Source: an uncultured Rhodanobacteraceae bacterium
Lineage (GTDB): Bacteria > Pseudomonadota > Gammaproteobacteria > Xanthomonadales > SZUA-5
Reading direction: 5' to 3'
NCBI GenBank assembly: GCA_937928755.1
Contig: CALEZI010000137.1
Span: 12,108-76,107 of the forward strand
Length of the DNA: 64,000 nt
Shown here piece after piece: positions 43,047 through 52,295 of this stretch; within the stretch, counting starts at the first letter, position 1; every line of letters begins with the position of its first letter. Under the pieces are notes generated by a model that did no database searches, had not been told where the DNA came from, and was given only the letters and a program-made list of their open reading frames with translations. The position numbers were made by a program, and so were the translations under genes.

Positions 43047-44414
43047 TTATTCGGTGGGACCGCCTTCTTCGCCGTCGTCGTATTCGTCGACCTGTTCGGT
43101 CGAACCTTCTTCGGGTGGCGACGTTGCCCCCTCGTCCATGCGTTCGGTCTCGACGGTCGGCGTCGGCACCAGCGCTGCGTCGCGGATGACCTGGGCTTCG
43201 GACGCTTCCTCGCCGACATGAAACGCCGCGTATCCCGGCAACACGACCTGGTTGAGGGCCATGCCGAGCACGCGCCCGCGCACCGGGGCGACCAGTTCCG
43301 ACACTTCGTCGCTGAGCGGATTGACCACCCGCCCGAGGCGTTGCCCCTGGCGGACCCGGTCGCCGAGCTTGACGTCGCTGAACAGCATGCCCGGTCGCAT
43401 CGCGCGCACCCAGCGCGATTCATAGTAGATCGGCTGCGGTTCGCGCCACTGGCGCACCCGCTGGGTCATGCCGAGATTGTTCATCAGCGTTTCAATGGCG
43501 GTGACGCCGTGCTCGATCTCGACTGGCTCCAGGCGCACCGGCGCACCGAGTTCAAAGGTGACGGCAGGAATCCCGGCATCGGTGGCTGCGCGACGCAGCA
43601 TGCCGGGTGCGCCTGGCGTGTGCAGTACCGAGGTTGCGCCGAATCCACGCGTGAGCTCGAGCACGGTCGACAAGCGCAAGTCGCCGCGCACCTGCGGCAG
43701 GTTCGAACGGTCGAACGAGCCAGTGTGGAAATCGACCAGCGCGTCACAACGACGCACGATGTTGACGAAGAAATCATGGGCGATGCGCGACGCACTGCTG
43801 CCATTGGGATTGCCCGGGAAGAAGCGATTGAGATCACGGCGGTCCGGCAGGTAGCGCGATCCGCGCGAGAATCCCGCCAGATTCACGATCGGCACGCCGA
43901 TCACGGTGCCCACCAGGTCCGACGCATCGAGTGCGCCAAGCACTCGGCGGATGACCTCGACGCCATTCAGCTCATCGCCGTGGATGGCCCCGGTCAGACA
44001 CAGGATCGGTCCGGGTTTGGCGCCGTGCACCACCGAAATCGGCACCTCCATCGAATCGCCGATGAAGGATGCGCCCGAGCGCCAGGGAACGCGTGCTCGC
44101 GATCCCGGTTGCACGCGCTGGTCGAGCAGCAAAAAAGCGGGATCCGGCGCGATCGTGATGTCTGTTGCGGCTGCCCCCTCCAGCGTGGCTTGATCGTCTT
44201 CGATCGGTGCGCTTGTTGGCGCGTCGCCGGTGGCGGAGGGATCGTCTGCAGCAGCGGCCTCGTCAGTTTCCGCAGCAGCGGCCTCGTCAGTTTCCGTCGC
44301 AACCGCCTGCGTCGATGCGGGGTCGGCCTCCGTCGATTCCAGTGCCTGACCAGCCGATGCGCAAATTGCCAGGCCGAGGCCGGTGATCAGGCCGCGGAAC
44401 GACACTTTGCGCAT
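43047..44414 (-). CDS. Exported succinylglutamate desuccinylase/aspartoacylase-like protein
   Basis: A 455-aa protein with a signal peptide (1-24). An acidic Ala/Glu/Thr region (about 25-85) contains a near-perfect repeat of 'ETDEAAAA'. The M14-type catalytic domain has H145/E148 in 'GAIHGDELNG' and H230 in 'VDFHTG'. A lipoyl-like C-terminal segment ('GDRVRQGQRLGRVVNPLSDE') and an acidic tail rich in Glu, Asp and Gly follow. A zinc-dependent amidohydrolase or carboxypeptidase of the cell envelope is likely; the substrate is unknown. Its start overlaps the end of the Zur-family gene by 28 bases. Confidence 0.8.
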   Translation of the reverse strand: MRKVSFRGLITGLGLAICASAGQALESTEADPASTQAVATETDEAAAAETDEAAAADDPSATGDAPTSAPIEDDQATLEGAAATDITIAPDPAFLLLDQRVQPGSRARVPWRSGASFIGDSMEVPISVVHGAKPGPILCLTGAIHGDELNGVEVIRRVLGALDASDLVGTVIGVPIVNLAGFSRGSRYLPDRRDLNRFFPGNPNGSSASRIAHDFFVNIVRRCDALVDFHTGSFDRSNLPQVRGDLRLSTVLELTRGFGATSVLHTPGAPGMLRRAATDAGIPAVTFELGAPVRLEPVEIEHGVTAIETLMNNLGMTQRVRQWREPQPIYYESRWVRAMRPGMLFSDVKLGDRVRQGQRLGRVVNPLSDEVSELVAPVRGRVLGMALNQVVLPGYAAFHVGEEASEAQVIRDAALVPTPTVETERMDEGATSPPEEGSTEQVDEYDDGEEGGPTE

Positions 44415-44887
44415 AGTCCATAAACCTCAACGATATGGCGCTGCGGCTTGAAGCCCTGTTGCAGGGCTTGATCGCGCAGACGGTCGGCAATGTCGGCGCT
44501 GTCGAGCTCCATCGTCTCGTGGCACTGCTCGCAGATCAGGAACTGGCTGCCATGCGCTTCGACTTCCGGGTGCGGGCAGGGCACGTAGGCGTTCAGCGTC
44601 TCCAGTCGGTGCACGAAACCGTGGGTCATCAGGAAATCGAGTGCGCGGTAAACCGTTGGCGGGGCTGCCGGCCCAGAACCCTGCTTGCGCACTTTTTCGA
44701 GCAGGTCGTACGCCTTGACCGGGCGCGAACTGTCGGCCACCAGTTCGAATACCCGGCGTCGCAGCTCGGTCAGGCGCAAACCGCGCTCGGCGCAGGCGAA
44801 CTCCAGTCGCCCGACCAGATCGCTGCTGGCATGACGGTGTTCCGGGTGGGAGCAATGCATTGCGGACTTGCCGGTGGCCGCGATCAT
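44387..44887 (-). CDS. zur: Zur/Fur-family transcriptional regulator
   Basis: A 166-aa Fur-family regulator. The winged-helix part contains 'RLTELRRRVFELVADS' and 'APPTVYRALDFLMTHGFVHR'; two CxxC pairs, 'CEQC' and 'CAKC', form the structural zinc site. The His/Cys pattern ('CPHPEVEAHGSQFLICEQC') fits Zur better than Fur. Starts at 44887 and 44860 are both plausible. It probably controls the zinc-type box before the MerC gene at 5.4 kb, though this is inference. Confidence 0.83.
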   Translation of the reverse strand: MIAATGKSAMHCSHPEHRHASSDLVGRLEFACAERGLRLTELRRRVFELVADSSRPVKAYDLLEKVRKQGSGPAAPPTVYRALDFLMTHGFVHRLETLNAYVPCPHPEVEAHGSQFLICEQCHETMELDSADIADRLRDQALQQGFKPQRHIVEVYGLCAKCRSAA

Positions 44888-45136
44888 GACGCGTCGGCAC
44901 AGTCTAGCTTGCATCGGACAGCGGCTGTCATCGCGGCTGGGACTTTGGTCCCATGCGGCGTTCAACCAACCTGAACCCCGGTTAAGGATACAATGCGAAA
45001 AGCGCTGTGGTATCGTTCATCGGCGAATAACGAATCGTGGTAATAGCGCATACTTGGGTTTCCAGAATGTACCGCGTCCGATCGCGGAGTGGCATTGGAA
45101 TGCTCTGGCTGGATTGACGACAATTGGAGAGTTGAC

Positions 45137-46114
45137 ATGAAAAAGACGCTTTTGTGCGCCGCCTTGGCGGTGACAGTAGCCCTGCCGCTGGCTGCCTCCG
45201 CAGCACCGCGTGAAGAGGGTCAGTGGTACATCTCGCCGAAGCTGGGTTACGGCTGGGCCGATGCGGATCGCTTGTCCGACAATGGCGTGCACGCGGCCCT
45301 CGGATTCGGTTACGTGTTCAAGCAGAACTGGACCATCGAAGGCGAAGTCGGCTACAGCCAGTTCGATGAGGATGCTGGCGAAGGTGAGCCGTTGGAGTGG
45401 GACCAGTTGTCGTTCGCAGCGTCGGTGCGCTACTTGCACGACATGGGCAACGCGCATCCGTATTTCGGTATTGCGTTCGGTTGGGCCCAGAATGAAGTCG
45501 ACAATGGGCCGGATGACGGCGGATACCACATCGGCCCGATCGTCGGTTTCGAGTGGGACATGACCGATTCCGGCGCCTTCCGTTTCGAAGTCGGCCACAA
45601 GTATTCCGATTTCGACGACAGCGGTTTCGGCACCGGCTTCTGGGATACCACGGTGACGTTCGGCTTCTCGCATTACTTCGGCGCCAAGCCGGCACCGGCA
45701 CCGGCACCGGCCCCCGTCGCGCCGCCGCCGCCGCCGCCGCCGGCTCCGCCGCCAGAGCCAGTGTCGCCGCCGCTGCCGGTGTCGATCACGCTGAACGGCG
45801 TCAACTTCGACTTCGACAAGTGCACGCTGCGTGCCGATGCGATCGCCATCCTCGACGAAGCCGTCCGCGTGCTGAACGGCAACGACATCCGCGTCGAAGT
45901 CGCTGGCCACACCGATGCGGTCGGTTCCGACGAGTACAATCAGAAGCTGTCCGAGTGCCGCGCCAAGGTGGTCGGTGATTACCTCACCGGCAACGGCGTT
46001 TCCGGTGCCAAGATTTCGGCAGTCAATGGTTACGGCGAGTCGCGTCCGATCGACACCAACGACACGGCCGAAGGCCGCGCTCGCAATCGTCGCACCGATC
46101 TGAACGTGCAGTAA
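45137..46114 (+). CDS. OmpA-family outer membrane protein
   Basis: A 325-aa protein: signal peptide 1-22, an eight-strand-like beta-barrel domain (about 28-182) with 'GYGWADADRLSDNG' and 'TVTFGFSHYFG' near its end, and a Pro/Ala hinge of about 25 residues. The C-terminal OmpA domain carries 'FDFDKCTLRADA', 'VAGHTDAVGSDEYNQKLSE' and 'RARNRRTDL' and binds peptidoglycan. Two cysteines (FDKC, LSEC) match the family disulfide. GGAGAG lies just before the ATG. The 5' leader is long (about 140 bases after a TACAAT at 44989). Confidence 0.92.
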   Translation: MKKTLLCAALAVTVALPLAASAAPREEGQWYISPKLGYGWADADRLSDNGVHAALGFGYVFKQNWTIEGEVGYSQFDEDAGEGEPLEWDQLSFAASVRYLHDMGNAHPYFGIAFGWAQNEVDNGPDDGGYHIGPIVGFEWDMTDSGAFRFEVGHKYSDFDDSGFGTGFWDTTVTFGFSHYFGAKPAPAPAPAPVAPPPPPPPAPPPEPVSPPLPVSITLNGVNFDFDKCTLRADAIAILDEAVRVLNGNDIRVEVAGHTDAVGSDEYNQKLSECRAKVVGDYLTGNGVSGAKISAVNGYGESRPIDTNDTAEGRARNRRTDLNVQ

Positions 46115-46143
46115 TCGTTCCAGATAGCTGCACCGCGACAACG

Positions 46144-46168
46144 GAAGCCCGGCCCAGCGCCGGGCTTC
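46144..46168 (+). terminator. Hairpin after the OmpA-family gene
   Basis: GAAGCCCGGC (46144-46153), loop CCAGC, GCCGGGCTTC (46159-46168). It has a ten-base perfect stem but no T-run, so it is only a possible terminator between convergent genes. Confidence 0.5.
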
Positions 46169-46209
46169 TGCTATCTGCAGCGCGAAAAATTTTTGCAGTG
46201 CAAAAAGCG

Positions 46210-46569
46210 CTACGAATCGAGCGCCGGCCCCTGCCAATCCAGCGGCGTCAACGCTGGCAAGCCGTGGCGTGCGCGCGCCCGGTCGCACTGTGGGCTCGGC
46301 GTGCCGTCCTCCCATGCTGCCTGCAGCTCGCGACAGGGTGTCGGACGATTTGCGTAGATCCGGCAGCGGGTGTCGTCGCCAACGGTCCCTGCAAGGGCCA
46401 CGCAGCGCAAGTTGACCGCATCATCCACGCGCATCGCCACGCGCATCGGATCCAGCCGGGTCACCAGCGCCGCGTCGATGCCGCGTCCGTCCGCTTCCGA
46501 CCAGTACATGGCGACTCGGAACGCCGCGCAGCAGGCGCCACAACTGAGGCAGGGATGCACGCTACTCAT
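46210..46569 (-). CDS. YkgJ-type cysteine-cluster protein
   Basis: A 119-aa protein of the zinc/iron-chelating CxxCxxCC family: 'HPCLSCGACCAAFR' at the N terminus and 'DDTRCRIYANRPTPCRELQ' further on, the usual ligands. The role is unknown; a metal centre is likely. ATG 46569 matches the family start. Confidence 0.83.
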   Translation of the reverse strand: MSSVHPCLSCGACCAAFRVAMYWSEADGRGIDAALVTRLDPMRVAMRVDDAVNLRCVALAGTVGDDTRCRIYANRPTPCRELQAAWEDGTPSPQCDRARARHGLPALTPLDWQGPALDS

Positions 46570-46694
46570 GCGATTGCGATCGTCCAGCGGCGAGCCCTGT
46601 ACCAACGGCCAAGGGCGGAACCAAAGACGGCAAGCTTACACTCGCGTCAGCGCCGCGGGGCCCCCGCGGTCCGTTCCGCACCGGGGAGGGTGAC

Positions 46695-47393
46695 ATGAAC
46701 GCAAGAGTTGCGGTGGCGATCGTGATGCTGGTGGGCGGCGCCGCAGGCGCGGTCGGCCATGCAGCATGTGTCGACAATGTGGTGCTGGTGCATGGCAATG
46801 CCGGCAAGCCGGCGGATTTTGACAACACCTACAACGCGCTGCTGGCGCGCGGATACAGCGCCAGTCAGATCTTCCGGCCGAACTGGGGCAGCAAGACCTG
46901 CGCCGCGTGCAACGATCATTTCGGCAGCGAGGAGACCCCGGTAGCGAACGCGTTGACGTCGGCACGCGCGAGTTCGTGCACCGGCAAGATCGACGTGCTG
47001 GGGCATTCGATGGGGGCCACGCTGGCCGCGCGCCAGATCAGCAAACTCGGGCTGGCCGCATCGGTGCACACCTTTGTCGGCATCGCCGGCGCCTTCCGCG
47101 GTCTTTGGAGCTGCGGTACCTACCCGTTCAATGTGATCACCAGCACTTGCGGCGCGTGGGGATTGTCGGTGAACAATCCTTTCGTCAACGGCCTGCAGGG
47201 CCAGGCCTTCGCGTCACGCAGCTATTCGATCAAGTCCTGGAGCGATCAGATTGTCTGTTCGACCGGCTTCTGCACCGTCGGTGGTGTGCACTCGTCCAGC
47301 GTGCCCAATGAAACCGGAACCTACACTTTTGCGCTCGGGCACTTCGGCCTGCTGACCAGCACCGCAAGCACCCAGGTGAACCTGATCCAGTAG
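46695..47393 (+). CDS. Small secreted lipase/esterase
   Basis: A 232-aa alpha/beta hydrolase with a signal peptide (1-23). Oxyanion segment 'VLVHGNAG', nucleophile S105 in 'GHSMG', probable D184 ('SWSDQIV') and H216 ('LGHFGLL') complete the triad. It resembles the short family II lipases and EstA-like esterases. At least eight cysteines in the mature part suggest disulfides in a secreted enzyme. It is encoded alone and probably acts outside the cell. Confidence 0.83.
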   Translation: MNARVAVAIVMLVGGAAGAVGHAACVDNVVLVHGNAGKPADFDNTYNALLARGYSASQIFRPNWGSKTCAACNDHFGSEETPVANALTSARASSCTGKIDVLGHSMGATLAARQISKLGLAASVHTFVGIAGAFRGLWSCGTYPFNVITSTCGAWGLSVNNPFVNGLQGQAFASRSYSIKSWSDQIVCSTGFCTVGGVHSSSVPNETGTYTFALGHFGLLTSTASTQVNLIQ

Positions 47394-47426
47394 GTCAGCG
47401 CCGGCTCAGGATCCGGTGAGATCGAT

Positions 47427-47458
47427 GGCGGATTCCGCTGCGCGGGATCCGCCCTACC
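47427..47458. repeat. GGCGGATTCCGC...GGATCCGCC palindrome
   Basis: An imperfect hairpin related to the GTAGGTGGAA family at 28032 and 61987, in the gap after the lipase gene. Confidence 0.55.
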
Positions 47459-47509
47459 GGTCCTCGTAGCGCGAAACCTTCGCCACCGGCGAAGATTCCG
47501 CCGCCGAAT

Positions 47510-47974
47510 CTAGCCCGACTCGACCTTCTGCTCGTCGATCAGCGTGCGCAGCTTGACCCGACCGTCCTCGATCCACTGGCCGACGCGCGAGCGATAGCGG
47601 CCGCAGTCGGAAATCTGGATGAGTTCGTACAGCCAGGCGTTTGGCGTGTCCTGTCGCGCCCAGTAAAGCATCAAGGTGCGCCGGTGCGGGTCCTCGTTGA
47701 CCTCGACCGCCCAACCCGAGGTCGCAGCGTTGCCCCAAAACAGTCGCCCGTCGCGCCAGATCGCGGGAAAGTCGCGAGTCTCGGCGCGCCCGTCGGCCCA
47801 GCAGTAAATGCTGGTCTGATGGTACGGGTAGGGGCCGTCGACGGGAAAACGACAGATCAGTCGCGAGGCGTGCTCATCGACCAACGCGCCGTCGCCATCG
47901 AAATAGCGGTAGTGGCCTTCCCAGACGCCCTCGTGGCGCGCCAGCAGCGGCATCGCCAGCTTCAGATCGATCAT
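47510..47974 (-). CDS. DUF3598-like protein
   Basis: A 154-aa beta-rich protein starting 'MIDLKLAMPLLARHEGVWEG', with 'RLICRFPVDGPYPYHQTSIY' and 'GNAATSGWAVEVNEDP'. It resembles DUF3598/calycin-like domains of unknown function; no signal peptide or catalytic motif is seen. ATG 47974 has AGGAG upstream and discards a 56-residue extension of low quality. Confidence 0.7.
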   Translation of the reverse strand: MIDLKLAMPLLARHEGVWEGHYRYFDGDGALVDEHASRLICRFPVDGPYPYHQTSIYCWADGRAETRDFPAIWRDGRLFWGNAATSGWAVEVNEDPHRRTLMLYWARQDTPNAWLYELIQISDCGRYRSRVGQWIEDGRVKLRTLIDEQKVESG

Positions 47975-48189
47975 GCCAGTGCTCCTTTCGAGGCATCGAA
48001 ACGCAGGAACTGCCCGAGAGCCTACTCCCGTCCCCGCCTCGGTGACATTGACCGGCATCAGGAACGACCGGCACGCGCGCCGGCCCTTGGATGACGGGTG
48101 CTTGCTGCCACGCAGGCTCGTTGGTTGAACACTTTCGCGCACTCAGGCAGGCTTGTTGCGCTGCAGCATATGCGGCGACATTTCACCTC

Positions 48190-49164
48190 ATGAACGAGCG
48201 CACCATGGACCACCCTGAGCACGACGCCTCGACGCGGCACGACAAGTACCTGCGTCTGATCGCCCATTGCGCCAGGCTGCCGGACGTGGCGTGCGCGGTG
48301 GTGCATCCGTGCAATGCAAGTTCGCTGCTGGGTGCCGTTCGTTCCGGCGAGATCGGGTTGATTCGGCCGATCCTGGTCGGGCCGCGGTCACGTATCGAGG
48401 CGGCCGCGCGCGAGGCCGCGGTGGATATCTCCGCGCTGGAACTGGTGGACACACCGCACAGCCAGGCATCCGCCGAGAGAGCCGTGAAGCTGGTGCACGA
48501 AGGCCGCGTCAAGATGCTGCTGAAGGGCAGTATCGAAACCAATGAACTGCTGAGCGTGGTGGTATCGCGCGAGTCCGGGCTGCGCACCGGGCGCCGCATC
48601 AGCCATTGTTTCGTCATGGATGTGCCGCTGCTGGACCGCGTGCTGATCATCTCCGACGCCGGCGTCAACATCTTTCCGACGCTGGAACACAAGGCCGACA
48701 TCGTGCAGAACGCCATTGACCTGGCGCGCGCGCTCGGCAATGCGCAGCCCAAGGTGGCGATCCTGTCGGCGACCGAGTCGGTCAATCCGAAGATGCAGTC
48801 GACGCTGGACGCCGCAGCGCTGTGCAAAATGGCGGACCGCGGCCAGATCGTCGGCGGCATCCTCGATGGCCCGCTGGCGCTGGACAACGCGGTCGACCTC
48901 GCGGCGGCGCGGGTCAAGAACATCATTTCGCCGGTTGCCGGCTGCGCCGACATCCTGATCGCTCCCGACCTCGAGGCCGGCAACATGCTGGCCAAGAGCC
49001 TGAGTTTCCTGGCGCATGCCGACGCGGCGGGCATCGTGCTCGGTGCCCGCGTGCCGGTGGTGTTGACCAGTCGTGCCGATTCGATGGAGACGCGCCTGGC
49101 CTCGGCGGCGATCGCCGTGTTGCTGGTGCACGGTGCCAGGGTCGGCAACCGGCCTGGCCACTGA
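48190..49164 (+). CDS. Phosphate acetyl/butyryltransferase family enzyme
   Basis: A 324-aa PTA/PTB-type phosphotransacylase: 'KYLRLIAHCARL', 'EGRVKMLLKGSIETNELL', 'RRISHCFVMDVP', 'VAILSATESVNPKM' and 'IVGGILDGPLALDNAVD'. It should exchange CoA for phosphate on acetyl- or butyryl-CoA. The sequence resembles proteins annotated as bifunctional enoyl-CoA hydratase/phosphate acetyltransferase, but no hydratase domain is present here. No acetate or butyrate kinase is adjacent. Starts at 48190 and 48205 are possible. Confidence 0.85.
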   Translation: MNERTMDHPEHDASTRHDKYLRLIAHCARLPDVACAVVHPCNASSLLGAVRSGEIGLIRPILVGPRSRIEAAAREAAVDISALELVDTPHSQASAERAVKLVHEGRVKMLLKGSIETNELLSVVVSRESGLRTGRRISHCFVMDVPLLDRVLIISDAGVNIFPTLEHKADIVQNAIDLARALGNAQPKVAILSATESVNPKMQSTLDAAALCKMADRGQIVGGILDGPLALDNAVDLAAARVKNIISPVAGCADILIAPDLEAGNMLAKSLSFLAHADAAGIVLGARVPVVLTSRADSMETRLASAAIAVLLVHGARVGNRPGH

Positions 49165-49246
49165 ACGCCCGGACCTCCGACACTGTACCTGGGCGTCGAC
49201 GACGGGCAAGATGACGCGTGGCCCGCTTTTCCCGGTGCAGACCCAG

Positions 49247-50350
49247 ATGAGAAGAGTCCTGATTGTCGCCACGGCGATCGTGCTCGCCGCACTCGCCGCC
49301 ATCGCGCTCTGGCAGGCGCAAACGCCACTTCCGGTTGCCGGCAGCAACCCCGTGGAGGTGTCGGATGCCGTCGCCGTGGTGAACACGGGCGCTGCAGACG
49401 CTGAACCAGGGCCGGACGCTGTCTCGCGGCCGGCGGTCGTTGTCGAGCGTCCCCGAAGCAACGCCAGTCGTGCGTCCGGCATGGCCACCCAGGTTGTCGA
49501 TTTGCCGTCGGATGACTTGCCGCTGCGCGAAACCGCCGCAGCGCTGCTCGAAGCGCACCGCGTCGGTCACCTGCCGGCGACCCGGCGTTTGCTCAGGGAA
49601 CTGACCGACTGCCAGCGTTTCCGCTGGGCCAGTCTGCGCATGGACATGATCATCGCCTTCGAAGACTCTCCGCGTGGCGGCCGCGGCGGCACGCGCATGC
49701 AGGAGGCAATGACGTCGGCGGCGGAACTGGTATCCAGGCTGGGCGAGCACTGCGCCGAGCTGCCGGATGACTTCGACGAAGCCCTGCTGTTCGAGGTGCA
49801 GCGTCGCGCCGCCGACGCCGGGGACCTTGCCGGCCAGCTCGGTTTTGCGCTGGTGCCGGCGCTGTCGTTGAACAAGTCCTTGCTGCAAATGGATCGGCTG
49901 GAGGTCTACAAGGAACAGGCGCCGCAGTACCTGCAACGTGCGCTGGAGCAGGGCAGTGGTCAGGCCGTGGCCGGTTTCATGGATGCCTACGAGCACTATT
50001 TCGAGGGTTGGCGCGGTCACGCCGGACGCGGCACCGAGATGCAGAACCAGGCCATTCGCAAGATGATGGATGCGGTACGGCCGTTGAACCCGCTGCAGCA
50101 GGTGCTCGGCGAGGATCTGGTCAAGGCCTGGACCTACGCGACCTTGTGCAAGAGCGTCTGCAACGGCACCGATCAGGCGCGTGCGGAGGCCGCGCTGGCG
50201 CGGCTGCAGGTGGCACTGGATCCGAAGCAGCGAAGCCTGGCCGAAGACGCTGCTGCCGCCTTGTACGACGCGCACTTTGGCCCGCGCCCGCGCCCCGAAG
50301 ATATCGATCTCGAAGCATTGCGCGATGCGGTCCTGGGGTTCCGGCGCTGA
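49247..50350 (+). CDS. Unknown membrane-anchored helical protein
   Basis: A 367-aa protein that I do not recognise. It begins 'MRRVLIVATAIVLAALAAIA', an N-terminal membrane anchor or uncleaved signal, followed by a low-complexity Ala/Pro/Val stretch to about residue 80. The rest is helical, with paired cysteines in 'CKSVCNG' and TPR-like segments such as 'YLQRALEQGSGQAVAGFMDA'. It is probably periplasmic. ATG 49211 would add a short leader that weakens the signal; 49247 is preferred. It sits 82 bases downstream of the phosphotransacylase gene. Confidence 0.65.
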   Translation: MRRVLIVATAIVLAALAAIALWQAQTPLPVAGSNPVEVSDAVAVVNTGAADAEPGPDAVSRPAVVVERPRSNASRASGMATQVVDLPSDDLPLRETAAALLEAHRVGHLPATRRLLRELTDCQRFRWASLRMDMIIAFEDSPRGGRGGTRMQEAMTSAAELVSRLGEHCAELPDDFDEALLFEVQRRAADAGDLAGQLGFALVPALSLNKSLLQMDRLEVYKEQAPQYLQRALEQGSGQAVAGFMDAYEHYFEGWRGHAGRGTEMQNQAIRKMMDAVRPLNPLQQVLGEDLVKAWTYATLCKSVCNGTDQARAEAALARLQVALDPKQRSLAEDAAAALYDAHFGPRPRPEDIDLEALRDAVLGFRR

Positions 50351-50487
50351 TCTGCTGGCGTGGGAGCGACCTTGCGTCGCGAGCGGGTTCTGCCGTGGCG
50401 CATCCGGGAAAGGCTCGCGACGCAGAGTCGTTCAGCGCAACTGCGTTGGCGTCGACCACACAGCCACCGGCCGCGGCCAGTCGCGCT

Positions 50488-51468
50488 TCACGCCTCCACT
50501 GCGACCATTGCCGCAGCGGCCAGCGCGCCGCCGCAACTGGAGCCTTGCCCGGCGGTACAGCCGAAACAATGGCCGGCCACTGCGATCTTGCGCGGCAGCG
50601 GTGCATCCAGCAACTCGCGCAGATGCACCTCGCGAGCGCCGTCGCCGGGCGGCAGCTTCAGCATCTGATTGAAGTCGCAGTCGTAGAGGTAACCGCGGTA
50701 GTCGACGCTGATCAGACTGCGGCACATCACGTTGGCCAGGTTCTCGTCGCGATGGGCGGCCACCAGTGTGTCCAGATAGCTGTCGAACTTGCCTTTCGAG
50801 ATCAGCCACGAACCAAAACGCTGGATCGGCATGTTGGCCAGCGCATACAACTGGTTGAAAACGATGCCGAAATTGTCGTGCAGCAGACGCTTGTAATCGG
50901 CCTGGAGCTGGCTCTGCGAGGGTGGCAGAAAGGCACCGTTCGGGTTGTACACGAGGTTCAGCGGCAGATCGTCCCGGTGCCCGTAGCCGAGCGCATTGAG
51001 CTTGCGCAGGGCGACGATGGAGGCCTCGAACACGCCGTTGCCACGCTGCTCGTCGACATTAGCCTGGCTGTAGCAGGGCAATGAAGCGATCAGTTCGACG
51101 CGGTTGGCGGCGAGGAACTCCGCCACCCATTCGTAGCCGGGCTCCTCGACGATGGTCGGGTTGAGCCGGTCCATCACCTGGATGCCCTGGGCGACGGCGC
51201 TCTCGACCAGCCAGCGGAAGTGCGGGTTCATCTCCGGCGAGCCGCCGGTCAGGTCGAGCTTGCGCACGCCGAGTTTGGCGGCAACCGCCAGCGCCAGGGC
51301 CATGACCTGGCGGTCCATCAGTTCGGTGCGCCTTGGGCCGGCATTGACGTGGCAGTGAATGCAGCTGATGTTGCACAGATAACCGAGGTTCAACTGCAAG
51401 GTGTCGATGCGATCGCGTTCGATCGCCGGGAATCGGTGTGCCTGCAGGCGCGGCCAGGTGTCGTGCAT
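50488..51468 (-). CDS. arsS: ArsS-like radical SAM protein
   Basis: A 326-aa radical SAM enzyme. The SAM cluster cysteines are C32, C36 and C39 in 'LCNISCIHCHVNAG'; the barrel has 'LDLTGGSPEMNP'. The C-terminal cysteine-rich module 'HCFGCTAGQGSSCGGAL' is typical of ArsS. In arsenosugar synthesis ArsS joins an adenosyl group to dimethylarsenite. The usual partner arsM (arsenite methyltransferase) is not in this window, so the substrate is uncertain. Confidence 0.85.
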   Translation of the reverse strand: MHDTWPRLQAHRFPAIERDRIDTLQLNLGYLCNISCIHCHVNAGPRRTELMDRQVMALALAVAAKLGVRKLDLTGGSPEMNPHFRWLVESAVAQGIQVMDRLNPTIVEEPGYEWVAEFLAANRVELIASLPCYSQANVDEQRGNGVFEASIVALRKLNALGYGHRDDLPLNLVYNPNGAFLPPSQSQLQADYKRLLHDNFGIVFNQLYALANMPIQRFGSWLISKGKFDSYLDTLVAAHRDENLANVMCRSLISVDYRGYLYDCDFNQMLKLPPGDGAREVHLRELLDAPLPRKIAVAGHCFGCTAGQGSSCGGALAAAAMVAVEA

Positions 51469-51739
51469 GGGTGACCTCGGTCAGCAGCGGTTGTGGGTGG
51501 GAACCATGATCGCCACGACTGGCGCGCAGTCGAACCGGCGGAATTGCACCGATCTGTCGCCAGGCGGAAGTGCGGCGGGTGATGGTCGCTGCTCGATCGC
51601 CGCGTCCAGCGTTCGCGGCGCTCGTCGATCGGCGTTCAGCCGACTTGATCCAGCGCAAACTGCGCCCATGATAACTTTGACGGACCTGATGCGGCGCGTC
51701 GGGTGTGGTTTTTAGCGGTTGAGGTCAGGAGCAGCGAGC
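51469..51739. other. Gene-free gap between divergent arsS and DUF3016 genes
   Basis: These 271 bases hold only a 62-aa minus-strand frame (51481-51669) with Arg/Pro/Ala-rich composition and no recognisable motif. I do not call it. The promoters for the two divergent genes must lie here, but I could not place them. Confidence 0.4.
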
Positions 51740-52255
51740 ATGTCGACACGAAGCACTCTTGCAGCAATGTTCGCGACGCTGGCGTTGTCGCTCGCGGCCG
51801 CAGCCGCGACACCCGCTGGCGGTCCGGTAACTGTCGAATACGTTGATCCGCAAGGGTTCACCGACATCCGCGAAGGTTTTCGGCGCCCTCGCGTCGACGG
51901 CAATCCGCACCTCAATGCGCTGCGCAAGCACTTCGAGAAGCGCGTGCCGCGCTATCTCGCTGCGGGCCAGACGCTGCACATCCGGGTCACCGATGTCGAT
52001 CTGGCCGGCGATCATCGGGCGCAAACCAACCCGTGGTTGCTCGACGTGCGTTTGGTCACCAACGTTTACCCGCCGGGGATCAGCCTCAATTACACGCTGA
52101 AGGACCCAGCCGGTGCCGTGCTCAGGACCGGGGATGCCAGACTGCGCGATCTGGGTTTCGATATCGGCAGTGGTGGACCGGTTGCCGATCCGTACCGCTA
52201 CGAAAAACGCATGCTCGACAAGTGGCTTTACCGTGAGTTCGGCGGCAAGCGTTGA
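51740..52255 (+). CDS. DUF3016 exported protein
   Basis: A 171-aa periplasmic protein with a signal peptide (1-24, …AAAAAT). The DUF3016 core is 'GGPVTVEYVDPQGFTDI', 'RVDGNPHLNALRKHFEKR', 'LHIRVTDVDLAGDH' and 'YRYEKRMLDKWLYREF'. The function is unknown; the family is common in Xanthomonadales and Alteromonadales. ATG 51740 follows CAGGAG. The stop lies 41 bases before a MITE-like element. Confidence 0.82.
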   Translation: MSTRSTLAAMFATLALSLAAAAATPAGGPVTVEYVDPQGFTDIREGFRRPRVDGNPHLNALRKHFEKRVPRYLAAGQTLHIRVTDVDLAGDHRAQTNPWLLDVRLVTNVYPPGISLNYTLKDPAGAVLRTGDARLRDLGFDIGSGGPVADPYRYEKRMLDKWLYREFGGKR

Positions 52256-52295
52256 CCGGCGCCGTCGGCGGGTTTTGGCCGCCGGAGATCTCGAC

